Part shown: one piece after another, positions 1-11,685 of the stretch
Numbering within the stretch: position 1 is the first letter of the stretch
Layout of the letters: each line of letters opens with the position of its first letter
Position numbers and translations under genes: made by a program
Assembly: GCF_001650025.1 (NCBI RefSeq)
Contig: NZ_LVVY01000024.1
Span: forward strand, 1 to 64,000
DNA: 64,000 bases
Direction: 5' to 3'
Origin: Devosia elaeis
GTDB lineage: Bacteria; Pseudomonadota; Alphaproteobacteria; Rhizobiales; Devosiaceae
The notes under the pieces: model-generated
Seen by the model: only the letters and a program-made list of their open reading frames with translations
Told to the model about the DNA's origin: nothing
Databases searched by the model: none

Positions 1-99
1 TTGATCGTTGCAACCCCATCTCCACCCGGCTGATGGGGGAGGATAAGGGAGGTGGTGGGGGCGGGGATAAGTTTTCCTGGGACGCGATGCAGCACCCTC

Positions 100-330
100 C
101 CCCTTGCGGGCTTCCCGCTGGCCGCAGGCAAATTCGCTCCAGTGGAGCGAATTTAAGCGGGAAGGCCATGAGAGCTATGCTCGAATGGCTGGCTGGGGTG
201 GGGGACGGGCGGCAGGGTGTTTGATTTCTAACGTCTGCGCCCGCCGGCACCCCCTCCTAGCTTCGCTAGGCCTGTCGGCCAAGCTGCGCTACCTCCCCCG
301 TCAAGGGGGAGGTGGGGGGCGGCGTTTGCC
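100..330. repeat. Composite intergenic repeat downstream of miaB
   Basis: This non-coding stretch is built from modules found elsewhere in the window. It holds a perfect 11-bp stem (130-140 with 144-154), then a small GAGC-TAT-GCTC hairpin (172-182) inside a block also present at 23704-23733 and 45804-45832. The part 208-269 recurs in reverse complement at 45902-45963 with only a 9-base core differing. Bases 1-99 are G-rich low-complexity sequence with nothing else recognisable. The short reading frames here lack credible start sites and family features. Confidence 0.7.
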
Positions 331-332
331 GG

Positions 333-1742
333 TTAGGCCGCGACGGCTTGTTGCAGGCGCCCGACCAGCGAATTGGTGCTGGTGCCGATGATCTCGACTT
401 CGTGGATGGCACCGATGAGGTCGGGGCTGCCATCGAGGTGGACGGCTTGCAGATAGGGCGAGCGGCCGCCGACCTGGCCGGGCTGGCGGCCCACGCGTTC
501 GATGAGGACCGGCAGGGTCCGGCCGACGCAGGAGGCATGGAAATCGGCGGTCTGTTGGTTGACCAGGTCCTGGAGGCGATGGAGGCGTTCGGTCTTCACC
601 GCTTCGGCGATCTGGTCGCCCAGATTGGCGCCCGGCGTGCCGGGGCGGGTGGAATATTTGAAGGAATAGGCCGAGGCATAGCCGGTTTCGCGGATGATGG
701 TCAGCGTATCCTCGAAATCCTGGTCGGTTTCGCCGGGAAAGCCGACGATGAAATCGCCGGACAGCGCCATGTCGGGGCGGGCTTTCTTGATCTTGTCGAT
801 CAGCGCCAGATATTCGGCGGCGGTGTGCTTGCGGTTCATGGCCTTCAGAATCCGGTCCGAACCGGACTGCACCGGCAGATGCAGATAGGGCATGAGCAGC
901 GGCAGGTCGCGATGGGCGGCGATCAGGGCGTCATCCATGTCGCGGGGATGGCTGGTGGTGTAACGCAGCCGTTCGAGGCCGGCAATTTCGGCCAGGAGAA
1001 AGGCGAGCTGGCCGAGGCCGACCGGGCGCCCGGCCGCGTCGAGACCATGATAGGCGTTGACGTTCTGGCCGAGCAGGGTGATCTCCTTGACCCCGGCATC
1101 GACCAGGCGGCGGGCTTCGTCCAGCACCTGGGCGACGGGGCGGCTGACTTCGGCGCCCCGCGTATAGGGCACCACGCAGAAGGAGCAGAACTTGTCGCAG
1201 CCTTCCTGCACGGTGAGGAAGGCGGTGAGGCCGCGGGCAAGCGTAACGTCCTTTTTCGCCGCCGGCAGGTGGGCGAACTTGTCCTCTTCGGGGAAATCGG
1301 TGTCGATCACGGCCTTTTTCAGGCTGGGATGCATGTGGCGCTGGCCCCGGGCCTTTTCCAGCATGTCGGGCAGGCGGTGATAGGCCTGCGGGCCGAAGAC
1401 CAGATCGACCACCGGGGCGCGGCGGGCGATTTCCTCGCCTTCGGCCTGGGCCACGCAGCCGGCGACGCCGATCATCATGTCGGCGCCCATGGCCCGGCGC
1501 TCGCCCTGGATTTCCTTGAGCCGGCCCAGCTCGGAAAACACCTTTTCCGAGGCCTTTTCGCGGATATGGCAGGTATTGAGCAGGACCAGATCGGCCTCGG
1601 CCGCGTCCTGGGTCGGCACATAGCCGTGCGGCGCCAGCGCATCGGCCATGCGGTCGCTGTCATAGACATTCATCTGACAGCCATAGGTCTTGATGAAGAC
1701 GCGCTTCGGCGCGGTCCGGGGCATGGTTTCCATATCGGTCAT
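333..1742 (-). CDS. miaB: tRNA-2-methylthio-N6-dimethylallyladenosine synthase MiaB
   Basis: Radical-SAM methylthiotransferase that adds the 2-methylthio group to i6A37 in tRNAs reading U-starting codons. The 469-residue length is usual. The N-terminal UPF0004 domain carries three cysteines (C22 in KTYGCQMN, C58 in [10 protein letters not shown]96 in GVAGC) that hold the auxiliary cluster. The radical-SAM triad is CDKFCSFC (C182, C186, C189), and a TRAM domain lies at the C-terminus. In many rhizobia miaB follows plsC in the fur-plsC-miaB-phoH-ybeY-lnt block. Here plsC and lnt are about 38 kb away, so the block is split. The first Met has a weak Shine-Dalgarno sequence; Met4 or Met7 could be the true start. 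Confidence 0.96.
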   Translation of the reverse strand: MTDMETMPRTAPKRVFIKTYGCQMNVYDSDRMADALAPHGYVPTQDAAEADLVLLNTCHIREKASEKVFSELGRLKEIQGERRAMGADMMIGVAGCVAQAEGEEIARRAPVVDLVFGPQAYHRLPDMLEKARGQRHMHPSLKKAVIDTDFPEEDKFAHLPAAKKDVTLARGLTAFLTVQEGCDKFCSFCVVPYTRGAEVSRPVAQVLDEARRLVDAGVKEITLLGQNVNAYHGLDAAGRPVGLGQLAFLLAEIAGLERLRYTTSHPRDMDDALIAAHRDLPLLMPYLHLPVQSGSDRILKAMNRKHTAAEYLALIDKIKKARPDMALSGDFIVGFPGETDQDFEDTLTIIRETGYASAYSFKYSTRPGTPGANLGDQIAEAVKTERLHRLQDLVNQQTADFHASCVGRTLPVLIERVGRQPGQVGGRSPYLQAVHLDGSPDLIGAIHEVEIIGTSTNSLVGRLQQAVAA

Positions 1743-1833
1743 GACCGGCTATTTACCAGAGCCAAAGCCGCTATGCCATGCCCTGCAACCACGTCCGCTC
1801 TCGCGGGTTGTAGGAGACGAAAAGGACTAGCCC

Positions 1834-2031
1834 ATGACACAAGACAAGCCCAAAAAGCCGGATTCGGCCGCCGCCATGCGCGACGGCAAGAAGCCCGGGC
1901 CGAGCGACGCACCGGTGCAGGTGCGGCCGGCCGGGCCCGATTCCATGGCCGACCGCCCCGAAAACTGGGATGACATTGACGAAGCCGTGGACGAAAGTTT
2001 CCCGGCCAGCGACGCCAGCGCCAAATACTGA
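1834..2031 (+). CDS. Small acidic protein with DEAVDESFPASD motif
   Basis: A 65-residue hydrophilic, Pro/Asp-rich protein with no signal peptide or membrane segment. Its C-terminus carries the run DEAVDESFPASDAS, which I recognise as a short conserved motif in many small uncharacterised alphaproteobacterial proteins. The gene is divergent from miaB and 36 bp ahead of the histidine kinase gene, so it may share that transcript. An AGGAGAC-type ribosome site lies about 15 bases upstream. Function unknown. The conserved motif and good spacing make it more likely real than a shadow. Confidence 0.7.
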   Translation: MTQDKPKKPDSAAAMRDGKKPGPSDAPVQVRPAGPDSMADRPENWDDIDEAVDESFPASDASAKY

Positions 2032-2067
2032 CCGGCCGCAAGGCCAGACTGCGAAGGGAATTGGGGC

Positions 2068-3771
2068 ATGGCGGACGCGGAAGTCCGAGAAGACGGCACG
2101 GGGAGCGTGAACGGCCGCTCGCGCCCGGTCGCCTTCTATCTCATCGCGCTGGTCCTCGCCATCCTGATCCCGGCCTTTGCCGTTTCCCTGGTGCTGCTGA
2201 ACCGCACCAACGATGCCCAGCAGGACGTGCTGCATGCCCTGACCAATGCCACGGTGCAGGCCATGGGCCAATCGGTGGATCGCGAGATTTCCGGCATGGC
2301 CACCACCTTGCGCGTGCTGTCCACCTCCGGCTTCCTGCGCAGCGGCAATCTGGGCGAATTCAACGATCGCTCCATGCAGGCCCTGGCCGGCACCGGCGCC
2401 TATCTCATCGCGGTGGATGCCGATATGCGGCAATTGCTCAATACCCGCGTCGAATTCGGCACCCCGCTGGGCCCCACTTCCGACCCGGAGACCGTGCAGC
2501 AGGCCCTGGAGCGGGGCCTCGTCACCATTTCGGGCCTGTTTTACGGGCAGACGGCGCGGGCCTATGCCTTCAATGTCTGGCTGCCGCTGGCCGACGAGCA
2601 GCCGGTGCGGGCCATCGCGCTGACGCAGAATGCGCGCAACCTGGTGCCGGCGCTGCAATCGCGGCAATTGCCGGCCGGCTGGCATGCGGCGCTGATCGAC
2701 CGCCAGAACCTGGTCATCGCCGCCACGCCCGAGGCGGAACTGGCGACCGGGAGCACCCTGCCCCTGCGGCAGATCGAGCAGGGCACCAGCACCGAATGGG
2801 GCGAGGAAAATCTCGATGGCGAGGCGGTGGTGACCGCTGAATGGCGTTCGGGGCTGACCGGATGGCGCATCGTCGCCTGGGCCTCGGCGGGGCAGGTGCA
2901 GAAACCCCTGCAGGAATCGCTGCTGCAATTGGCCGCCTGGGGCCTGGCCATCGCCCTGGCCGCCTCGGCGGTCGCCTTCTTCATCGCCCAGCGCATCGGC
3001 CGCTCGGTCAAGGGCCTGCGGCTGGATGCGGCGCGGATGGGGCGGGGCGAGGCGGTCTATCCGCGCTCCTATCCCGTCACCGAGATCGCCGAAGTGTCCC
3101 AGGCCCTGGCCGAGGCCTCCGAGCAGAGGCAGATCGCCGAGCGCGACATCCGCTTCCTGATGCGCGAACTGGCGCATCGCTCCAAGAACCAGATGGCGGT
3201 GATCGCCGCCATGGCCAAGCAGACGGCGCGCGGCGCCAAGGACGTGCCCTCCTATGTGCAGGCGCTGGAGCGGCGCATCATGGGCCTGGCGCGCTCCACC
3301 GACCTGCTCCTGGCCCATGGGCGGGCCGGGGTGATGCTGCATGAGCTGATCGAGGAGCAGCTTGCCCCCTTCCGCCCGCCCGACGACCGGGCAAGGATCG
3401 AGGGGCCGACCCTGCGCATCAATCCGCAGGGCGCGCAAATCCTGGGCATGGCGCTGCACGAGCTGGCCACCAATGCCACCCGCTATGGCGCCTTCGCCGA
3501 TCCGGAAGGCCGGCTCGACCTCACCTGGATGCTGCACCAGGAGGAATTGCAGATGCGCTGGCGCGAGACGCTGAGCCGGCGCCTGGAGGACAGCGACCGC
3601 TCCGGCTTCGGCACCATCGTGCTGCGCACCATGGTGGGCGGGGCCCTGGGGGCGCAGGTGGAACGCATTGCCCATGAGCACGGGGTGGAATGGGTGTTCA
3701 ACGTGCCCCTGGCCGCGCTCGACCCCGCCTTCGCCGCCACCCGGCCCGACGAGGACGCCGAAAACCAATAG
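2068..3771 (+). CDS. HWE-family membrane sensor histidine kinase
   Basis: A 567-residue sensor kinase. One membrane helix is near residues 22-44 and a second near 287-308, enclosing about 240 periplasmic residues that look like a Cache-type sensor. A HAMP-like linker follows. The phosphoacceptor motif is RELAHRSKNQ with the His near residue 370. The N-box HELATNATRYG (near residue 465) and the WRE triplet in LQMRWRE mark it as HWE/HisKA_2 class, common in Alphaproteobacteria for general-stress (PhyR) or light/nutrient sensing. No response regulator is adjacent, so it is an orphan and its signal is unknown. Confidence 0.9.
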   Translation: MADAEVREDGTGSVNGRSRPVAFYLIALVLAILIPAFAVSLVLLNRTNDAQQDVLHALTNATVQAMGQSVDREISGMATTLRVLSTSGFLRSGNLGEFNDRSMQALAGTGAYLIAVDADMRQLLNTRVEFGTPLGPTSDPETVQQALERGLVTISGLFYGQTARAYAFNVWLPLADEQPVRAIALTQNARNLVPALQSRQLPAGWHAALIDRQNLVIAATPEAELATGSTLPLRQIEQGTSTEWGEENLDGEAVVTAEWRSGLTGWRIVAWASAGQVQKPLQESLLQLAAWGLAIALAASAVAFFIAQRIGRSVKGLRLDAARMGRGEAVYPRSYPVTEIAEVSQALAEASEQRQIAERDIRFLMRELAHRSKNQMAVIAAMAKQTARGAKDVPSYVQALERRIMGLARSTDLLLAHGRAGVMLHELIEEQLAPFRPPDDRARIEGPTLRINPQGAQILGMALHELATNATRYGAFADPEGRLDLTWMLHQEELQMRWRETLSRRLEDSDRSGFGTIVLRTMVGGALGAQVERIAHEHGVEWVFNVPLAALDPAFAATRPDEDAENQ

Positions 3772-3919
3772 TTCTGGCGTTCCGGGCGCGTTTGCACTAT
3801 AGGAGCGCCAGCCGGCGGGCCGGGACTTTGTTCCGATCCCGCCAGCCATACACGGCCCCACCTGGACGACATCCCGGCTGGGGCGGCCAACATCCTCATT
3901 TTTCGAAAGGATATGCCCG

Positions 3920-4189
3920 ATGTCGATTACTGCGGAACGCAAGACCGAACTCATCAAGGAATATGCGACCAAGGCCAACGATACCGGCTCGCCGGAAGTC
4001 CAGGTCGCCATCCTGTCCGAGCGGATTGCCAACCTCACCGAACATTTCAAGGGCCACAACAAGGATAACCATTCCCGTCGTGGCCTGTTGAAGCTGGTTT
4101 CGACCCGCCGCAGCCTTCTCGACTACCTCAAGAAGGTGGACGAGAACCGCTACAAGGTGCTGATCGAAAAGCTCGGCCTGCGCCGCTAG
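3920..4189 (+). CDS. rpsO: 30S ribosomal protein S15
   Basis: The 89-residue length and the sequence (N-terminal [16 protein letters not shown], core [20 protein letters not shown]) are typical of bS15/uS15, which binds the central domain of 16S rRNA. A GAAAGGA ribosome site precedes the ATG. The rpsO-pnp order with a long structured gap is the classical arrangement in Proteobacteria, where transcripts read through and are processed. Confidence 0.98.
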   Translation: MSITAERKTELIKEYATKANDTGSPEVQVAILSERIANLTEHFKGHNKDNHSRRGLLKLVSTRRSLLDYLKKVDENRYKVLIEKLGLRR

Positions 4190-4559
4190 GCGCATAAGTT
4201 TCCGGCGCGGGAGGCCTCTTCCGCGCCGGTTGCCCTTCCCGGGGGCGCTTTGGGGAGCGGAATGCCTTTCCGGTCCGCCAGCGGCCCAGGGAACAGGGCA
4301 TGTCATGCGGAATGCGGCCGGCATGGCCGAGCATTCCCCAGGCCGGCGAGCCGGGGCATGGCAGGATTATCGGCCTCTTCCGCGGTGGAGAGGCTCATTG
4401 TCTTGTCCATGTTCTGTCCCGCCAAACAGAACCCGTGCCTGATTTTGAGCTGGTGCGCACATGGGGTGCGGTGCCGGTGCGGGCACACCGGATACGTTCG
4501 TGAGTCCCTGCCTAGGCCTCGCGTTCCCGCGCATCCGCCAGAATGGAAAGACGAAATTC
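4190..4559 (+). promoter_or_regulatory. Structured rpsO-pnp spacer and pnp leader
   Basis: This 370-base gene-free stretch contains several stem-loops. There is a perfect 9-bp stem CCGGCGCGG / CCGCGCCGG (4202-4210, 4221-4229) just after rpsO, without a T-run. There is a perfect 7-bp stem GTTCTGT / ACAGAAC (4411-4417, 4426-4432). A CCGGTG / CACCGG hairpin sits near 4480-4498. In E. coli the pnp leader is cut by RNase III and then degraded by PNPase as autoregulation. That analogy is inference here. No ORF in it is convincing. Confidence 0.5.
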
Positions 4560-6695
4560 ATGTCGATCAAATTTGATCACCACAAGGTCGAGATCAATTG
4601 GGGCGGCCAGCCGCTGACGCTCGAAACCGGCAAGATGGCCCGCCAGGCCGATGGCGCCGTGCTCGCCAGCCTGGGCGAAACCGTCGTGCTCGCCACCGTG
4701 GTCAGCGCCAAGTCGCCCAAGCCGGGCCAGGACTTCTTCCCGCTGACCGTCAATTACCAGGAAAAATACTTCGCCGCCGGCAAGATCCCGGGCGGCTATT
4801 TCAAGCGCGAAGGCCGCCCGACCGAGAACGAGACCCTGGTGTCGCGCCTCATCGACCGCCCGATCCGCCCGCTCTTCCCCGATGGCTACAAGAACGAGAC
4901 CCAGGTCATCGTCACCGTGCTCCAGCATGACATGGAGAACAATCCGGACGTGCTGGCCATGGTCGCCGCCTCGGCGGCCCTCACCATTTCCGGCGTGCCC
5001 TTCATGGGCCCGATCGGCGCGGCCCGCGTCGGCTACGTGGACGGCGAATATGTGCTCAACCTGCCGGTCGACCGCCGCAGCGACAGCAAGCTCGACCTGG
5101 TCATGGCCGGCACCCAGGACGCCGTGCTGATGGTGGAATCGGAAGCCCAGGAGCTCTCCGAAGAGGTGATGCTGGGCGCCGTCATGTTCGGCCACAAGGC
5201 GTCCGCCCAGGTGATCGAAGCCATCATCCAGCTGGCCGAGCTGGCCGCCAAGGAACCGCGCGACTTCACCCCGCCCGATTTCTCGGCGCTGGAAACCGAA
5301 GTGCTGGCCATTGCCGAGGCCGACCTGCGCGCCGCCTACAAGCTGACCGACAAGCAGGCCCGCTATAGCGCCGTGGATGCCGCCAATGCCAAGGTCAAGG
5401 AGGCTTTCGCCGCCAAGATCGAGGCCGGCGAGATTTCCAAGGAAGATTTGGGCGAGGTGGTGCATAACCTGCAGGCCAAGATCGTCCGCTGGAACATCCT
5501 GGATACCGGCAGCCGCATCGATGGCCGCGACCTCAAGACCGTGCGGCCGATCCTGGCCGAAGTGGGCGTGCTGCCGCGCACCCATGGCTCGGCCGTGTTC
5601 ACCCGCGGGGAAACCCAGGCCCTGGTCGTCGCCACGCTGGGCACCGGCGAGGACGAGCAATATATCGACAGCCTGGAAGGCACCCGTAAGGAAAACTTCC
5701 TGCTGCACTACAATTTCCCGCCCTATTCGGTGGGTGAAGCGGGCCGCATGGGGTCGCCCGGCCGCCGCGAAATCGGCCATGGCAAGCTGGCCTGGCGCGC
5801 CATCAACCCGATCCGCCCGACGATCGAGGAATTCCCCTATACGATCCGCGTGGTCTCCGAGATCACCGAATCCAACGGTTCTTCCTCGATGGCCACGGTC
5901 TGCGGCACCTCGCTGGCGCTGATGGATGCCGGCGTGCCGATGAAGAAGCCGGTGGCCGGCATCGCCATGGGCCTGATCCTGGAAGGCGAGAAATTCGCCG
6001 TGCTCAGCGACATCCTGGGCGACGAGGATCACCTGGGCGACATGGACTTCAAGGTGGCCGGCACGGACGAGGGCGTCACCTCGCTGCAGATGGACATCAA
6101 GATCGCCGGCATCACCGAGGAGATCATGAAGATCGCCCTGGCCCAGGCCAAGGACGGCCGCATCCATATCCTGGGTGAAATGGCCAAGGCGCTGTCGGCC
6201 TCGCGCGGCGAAGTGGGTGAATTCGCCCCCCGCATCGAGACCCTCAAGATCCCCACCGACAAGATCCGCGAAGTGATCGGCACCGGTGGCAAGGTCATCC
6301 GCGAAATCGTGGAAAAGACCGGCGCCAAGATCAATATCGAAGACGACGGTACCGTGAAGGTCTCCTCCTCGGACGGCAGCCAGATCGACGCCGCCATCAA
6401 GTGGATCCGCTCCATTACCGATGAACCGGAAGTGGGCGCCATCTATCAGGGCACCGTGGTCAAGACCGCCGATTTCGGCGCCTTCGTCAATTTCTTCGGC
6501 GCCAAGGACGGCCTGGTCCACATTTCGCAGCTGGCCGAACAGCGCGTCGCCAAGACCACCGACGTGGTCAAGGAAGGCGACAAGGTCTGGGTGAAGCTGC
6601 TGGGCTTCGACGAGCGCGGCAAGGTCCGCCTGTCTATGAAGGTGCTCGACCAGGCGACCGGCAAGGAAATCGCCAAGGAAGAAGCGGCCGAATAA
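4560..6695 (+). CDS. pnp: Polyribonucleotide nucleotidyltransferase (PNPase)
   Basis: Phosphorolytic 3'-5' exoribonuclease of the RNA degradosome. The 711 residues contain two RNase PH domains (about 1-540) with an all-helical linker, then a KH domain ([19 protein letters not shown]) and a C-terminal S1 domain ([22 protein letters not shown]). The start is the ATG in [16 protein letters not shown], preceded by a GGAAAG site. An in-frame ATG 99 bases upstream lies in the structured leader and would add a non-conserved tail. A strong terminator follows. Confidence 0.98.
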   Translation: MSIKFDHHKVEINWGGQPLTLETGKMARQADGAVLASLGETVVLATVVSAKSPKPGQDFFPLTVNYQEKYFAAGKIPGGYFKREGRPTENETLVSRLIDRPIRPLFPDGYKNETQVIVTVLQHDMENNPDVLAMVAASAALTISGVPFMGPIGAARVGYVDGEYVLNLPVDRRSDSKLDLVMAGTQDAVLMVESEAQELSEEVMLGAVMFGHKASAQVIEAIIQLAELAAKEPRDFTPPDFSALETEVLAIAEADLRAAYKLTDKQARYSAVDAANAKVKEAFAAKIEAGEISKEDLGEVVHNLQAKIVRWNILDTGSRIDGRDLKTVRPILAEVGVLPRTHGSAVFTRGETQALVVATLGTGEDEQYIDSLEGTRKENFLLHYNFPPYSVGEAGRMGSPGRREIGHGKLAWRAINPIRPTIEEFPYTIRVVSEITESNGSSSMATVCGTSLALMDAGVPMKKPVAGIAMGLILEGEKFAVLSDILGDEDHLGDMDFKVAGTDEGVTSLQMDIKIAGITEEIMKIALAQAKDGRIHILGEMAKALSASRGEVGEFAPRIETLKIPTDKIREVIGTGGKVIREIVEKTGAKINIEDDGTVKVSSSDGSQIDAAIKWIRSITDEPEVGAIYQGTVVKTADFGAFVNFFGAKDGLVHISQLAEQRVAKTTDVVKEGDKVWVKLLGFDERGKVRLSMKVLDQATGKEIAKEEAAE

Positions 6696-6719
6696 GGCCT
6701 TCTTTCCGCCACATTTGTA

Positions 6720-6752
6720 GAAGGGCCGGTCCGCTGACCGGCCCTTTTTTCC
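6720..6752 (+). terminator. Rho-independent terminator of pnp
   Basis: An AGGGCCGGTC / GACCGGCCCT stem with a short loop is followed directly by a run of six T. It lies about 25 bases after the pnp stop codon. Confidence 0.92.
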
Positions 6753-6921
6753 TGACCTCAGGCAGAGTTGTGTTGTTCCGGCAACACTTGGGATCGCCAT
6801 CACATTGTGGCGAGGAACTGCCCCATTCGTGCCACGTTAAGGATAACATGGCTATCCATGAAGTAAGTGCGCGGCAAATCTGTGCGCGAGTTCCCGAAAT
6901 ACCTGTTCCTGAGGTTTTCTA

Positions 6922-7569
6922 TTGATTTCCCGCCGCCTGTTTCTGCTCGGCCTTTCCGCCACCGCCCTTTCGGCCTGTTCCACCACCCGGCAACCCGCCG
7001 TGCAGGAACCCGTTATCGACCCCTATTACCAGCGCATGTATGGCGCGGTGCTGAACGAGCCCTATCCGATCGCCGCCATGGACCTGCGGGTCGTCGACCC
7101 GAAATGGTGGCGCCAGGAAGTGCCCTATTACACCAATGAGCGCCCCGGCACGCTGGTGGTCGATACGCCCGCCCATTACCTCTACCTGGTGCTCGAGAAC
7201 AATCGCGCCCTGCGCTACGGCATCGGCGTGGGCAAGGACGAGGCCCTGGTGTTCCGCGGCGAGGCCACGATCGGCCGCAAGGCGGCCTGGCCGCGCTGGA
7301 CGCCGACGCAATCCATGATCCGCCGCGAGCCCGATCGCTACGGTCCCTATGCCGGCGGCATGGAGCCCGGCCCGGAAAACCCGTTGGGGCCGCGCGCGCT
7401 CTATCTCTACAAGAATGGCCGCGACACTCTGTTCCGTATCCACGGCACCACGGAACCCTATACGATCGGCACCAATGTGTCCTCGGGCTGCATCCGGCTG
7501 ATGAACCAGGACATCATCGATCTCTATGCCCGCGTGCCGGTCGGCGCGCGCGTCACGGTGATCAATTAA
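6922..7569 (+). CDS. Lipoprotein L,D-transpeptidase (YkuD family)
   Basis: Periplasmic L,D-transpeptidase that would crosslink peptidoglycan stems or attach proteins to them. The N-terminus MISRRLFLLGLSATALSACSTT is a lipoprotein signal with lipobox LSAC, so the protein is probably outer-membrane anchored. The catalytic YkuD signature HGTTEPYTIG...SSGCIRL is intact with H174 and C190. The start is TTG, chosen because GAGG lies seven bases upstream and it begins the signal peptide. The 215-residue length is typical of alphaproteobacterial family members with a single YkuD domain. Confidence 0.93.
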   Translation: MISRRLFLLGLSATALSACSTTRQPAVQEPVIDPYYQRMYGAVLNEPYPIAAMDLRVVDPKWWRQEVPYYTNERPGTLVVDTPAHYLYLVLENNRALRYGIGVGKDEALVFRGEATIGRKAAWPRWTPTQSMIRREPDRYGPYAGGMEPGPENPLGPRALYLYKNGRDTLFRIHGTTEPYTIGTNVSSGCIRLMNQDIIDLYARVPVGARVTVIN

Positions 7570-7675
7570 AAATTCGTCGAGATGTGGCTTGCGCCGGAGC
7601 CCGAGGCTTCCTAAGTGAGCGTCACATCTCAAGGAATTGCCGGGAGCGGACCATACCGTAGTCACCCGCTTCCGG

Positions 7676-7715
7676 CATCAAAAAGGTCCGTTCCGCAAGG
7701 GGCGGGCCTTTTTAC
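7676..7715 (+). terminator. Likely terminator after L,D-transpeptidase gene
   Basis: The imperfect stem AAAAAGGTCCG / CGGGCCTTTTT ends in a run of five T about 110 bases downstream of the gene. Confidence 0.65.
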
Positions 7716-7767
7716 TGTTCAGCTCTCGAGCGGTTCGGCCTTGAGGGAAGCGGCCTCCCCCAATCTG

Positions 7768-8201
7768 GATCGTCACCCTCGGGCCTGACCCGAGGGGTCT
7801 TTGTTTCTGGGTCTATCGCAAGCGCCCTCGGGTCGAGCTCGAGGGTGACGATCGGTGGGTGGGGGGCGTTCAGTGATCCGCTGATGGACCCCCTCCCTCA
7901 TTCCCTTCCCTCAAGGGGGAGGGAGGCGAAGGAGCCGTGATCCAGCTCAATGCGGATTGCTTTGAGGGCATCTCACCCATGCTCGATCGTCGCCCTCGGG
8001 CCTGACCCGAGGGGTCTTTGGTTTCGGGTGCATCGCGAACGCCCTCGGGTCAGGCCCGAGGGTGACGAGCTGTGGGTGGGGTGGTTCAGTGATCCGCTGA
8101 TGGACCCCCTCCCTCATTCCCTCCCCTCAAGGGGGAGGGAGGCGAAGGAGCCGTGATCCGGCTAAATGTGGGCTGCTTTAAGAGCATCTAACCCAATCCG
8201 G
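7768..8201. repeat. Tandem pair of ~217-bp REP/BIME-like units
   Basis: Two near-identical copies start at 7768 and 7985. Each holds two facing palindromes (CCTCGGG-CCTGA-CCCGAGG type and its inverse ending GAGGGTGACGA), then a conserved stretch around TTCAGTGATCCGCTGATGG and a CCCTCCCCCTTGAGGGGGAGGG-like hairpin, then a short AT-richer end (GCTTTAAGAGCATCTAACCC type). The same unit occurs at 45461-45715, and parts of it at 17204-17284, 31430-31490 and 46070-46104. The 7570-8222 gap contains nothing else that I can support. Confidence 0.85.
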
Positions 8202-8222
8202 GTGGACTAACACGGAAACGAT

Positions 8223-8813
8223 CTAGCCCGGGCCGGCCAGAAGCTGGCGCAGCTTCTTGTCATCGCGACTCTTGCGCGCCGCCGCCTCCGGCATGCGGGC
8301 AAGGCAGAGTTCGACCAGTTCGCGCCGCTGCGCATCGCTCTCAAAGGCATCGAGCGGCAGGACCAGGGCGAGGGCGCCATGCATGAAGGCCAGGGCGCCC
8401 GGCGTCAGGAAAACCGCCTCCACGCCGCTCCAGCCCAGCGTGAAATCCATATGCGCGCCGCGCCAGTGCAGGCCCTGGTCGTCGGCGACGAAGTCCATGG
8501 GCGTGGTGGGGCTGGCCGCTTCGATGGCGGCGATGGACATGCGCCGCTGCCAGGGGGCAATCACCCCGGCATGGAACAAGGCGACCAGAAACAGCAGGGC
8601 CAGGATGACCGGCAGCGCGGGAATGGCCGGGTTCCAGATATTGAGGCCGATGCCAATGGCCGCGGCAAGCATGCCGCCGCCGAACATCGACCCGAAGATC
8701 ACCAATCGGGCGCGCCGGTTCTGGGCCCGGCTGAACCGCTGGTGGTGCAGCACCGCCGCCGCGTCGTAGACATGGCGGTAATCGGGCCGATAGGTCAGGC
8801 GGAGATCCGGCAT
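8223..8813 (-). CDS. YcxB-like C-terminal domain membrane protein
   Basis: A 196-residue protein with two adjacent membrane helices (about 37-58 and 64-88) between a short N-terminal cytoplasmic stretch and a C-terminal domain. The pattern (FVADDQGLHWRGAHMDFTLGWSGVEAVFLTPGALAFMHG...) is that of the YcxB-like family, whose function is not established. It lies downstream of infB on the same strand but behind that operon's terminator, so it probably has its own promoter. Confidence 0.7.
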   Translation of the reverse strand: MPDLRLTYRPDYRHVYDAAAVLHHQRFSRAQNRRARLVIFGSMFGGGMLAAAIGIGLNIWNPAIPALPVILALLFLVALFHAGVIAPWQRRMSIAAIEAASPTTPMDFVADDQGLHWRGAHMDFTLGWSGVEAVFLTPGALAFMHGALALVLPLDAFESDAQRRELVELCLARMPEAAARKSRDDKKLRQLLAGPG

Positions 8814-8848
8814 TCCGATCCTCTTTCAGTGACGCCAGCAGTGCCAAA

Positions 8849-8881
8849 CGAAAAAGGCGCAGCCATGGCCGCGCCCTTTCC
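8849..8881 (-). terminator. Terminator of the rimP-nusA-infB operon
   Basis: On the minus strand an AAAGG(G)CGCGGCC / GGCTGCGCCTTT stem with one bulged G and a three-base loop runs into TTTTT, about 25 bases after the infB stop codon. Confidence 0.85.
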
Positions 8882-8902
8882 TGAAGGTGATATCCGAGGC
8901 GA

Positions 8903-11680
<2,778 letters not shown>

Positions 11681-11685
11681 ACTTC

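Noticed and set aside
312-1973. 553-codon open frame opposite miaB
   Set aside because: GC-rich antisense shadow of miaB; the translation is low-complexity Gly/Asp/His-rich and matches no family.
1771-4062. 763-codon minus frame opposite the histidine kinase and rpsO
   Set aside because: Spans two clear plus-strand genes and the spacer between them; no motif.
4512-6803. 763-codon open frame opposite pnp
   Set aside because: Shadow of pnp with the composition typical of antisense frames at high GC; no start signal.
7570-8222. CRISPR array
   Set aside because: Only two long copies with full-length similarity, not short repeats with unique spacers; it is a tandem BIME-like unit.
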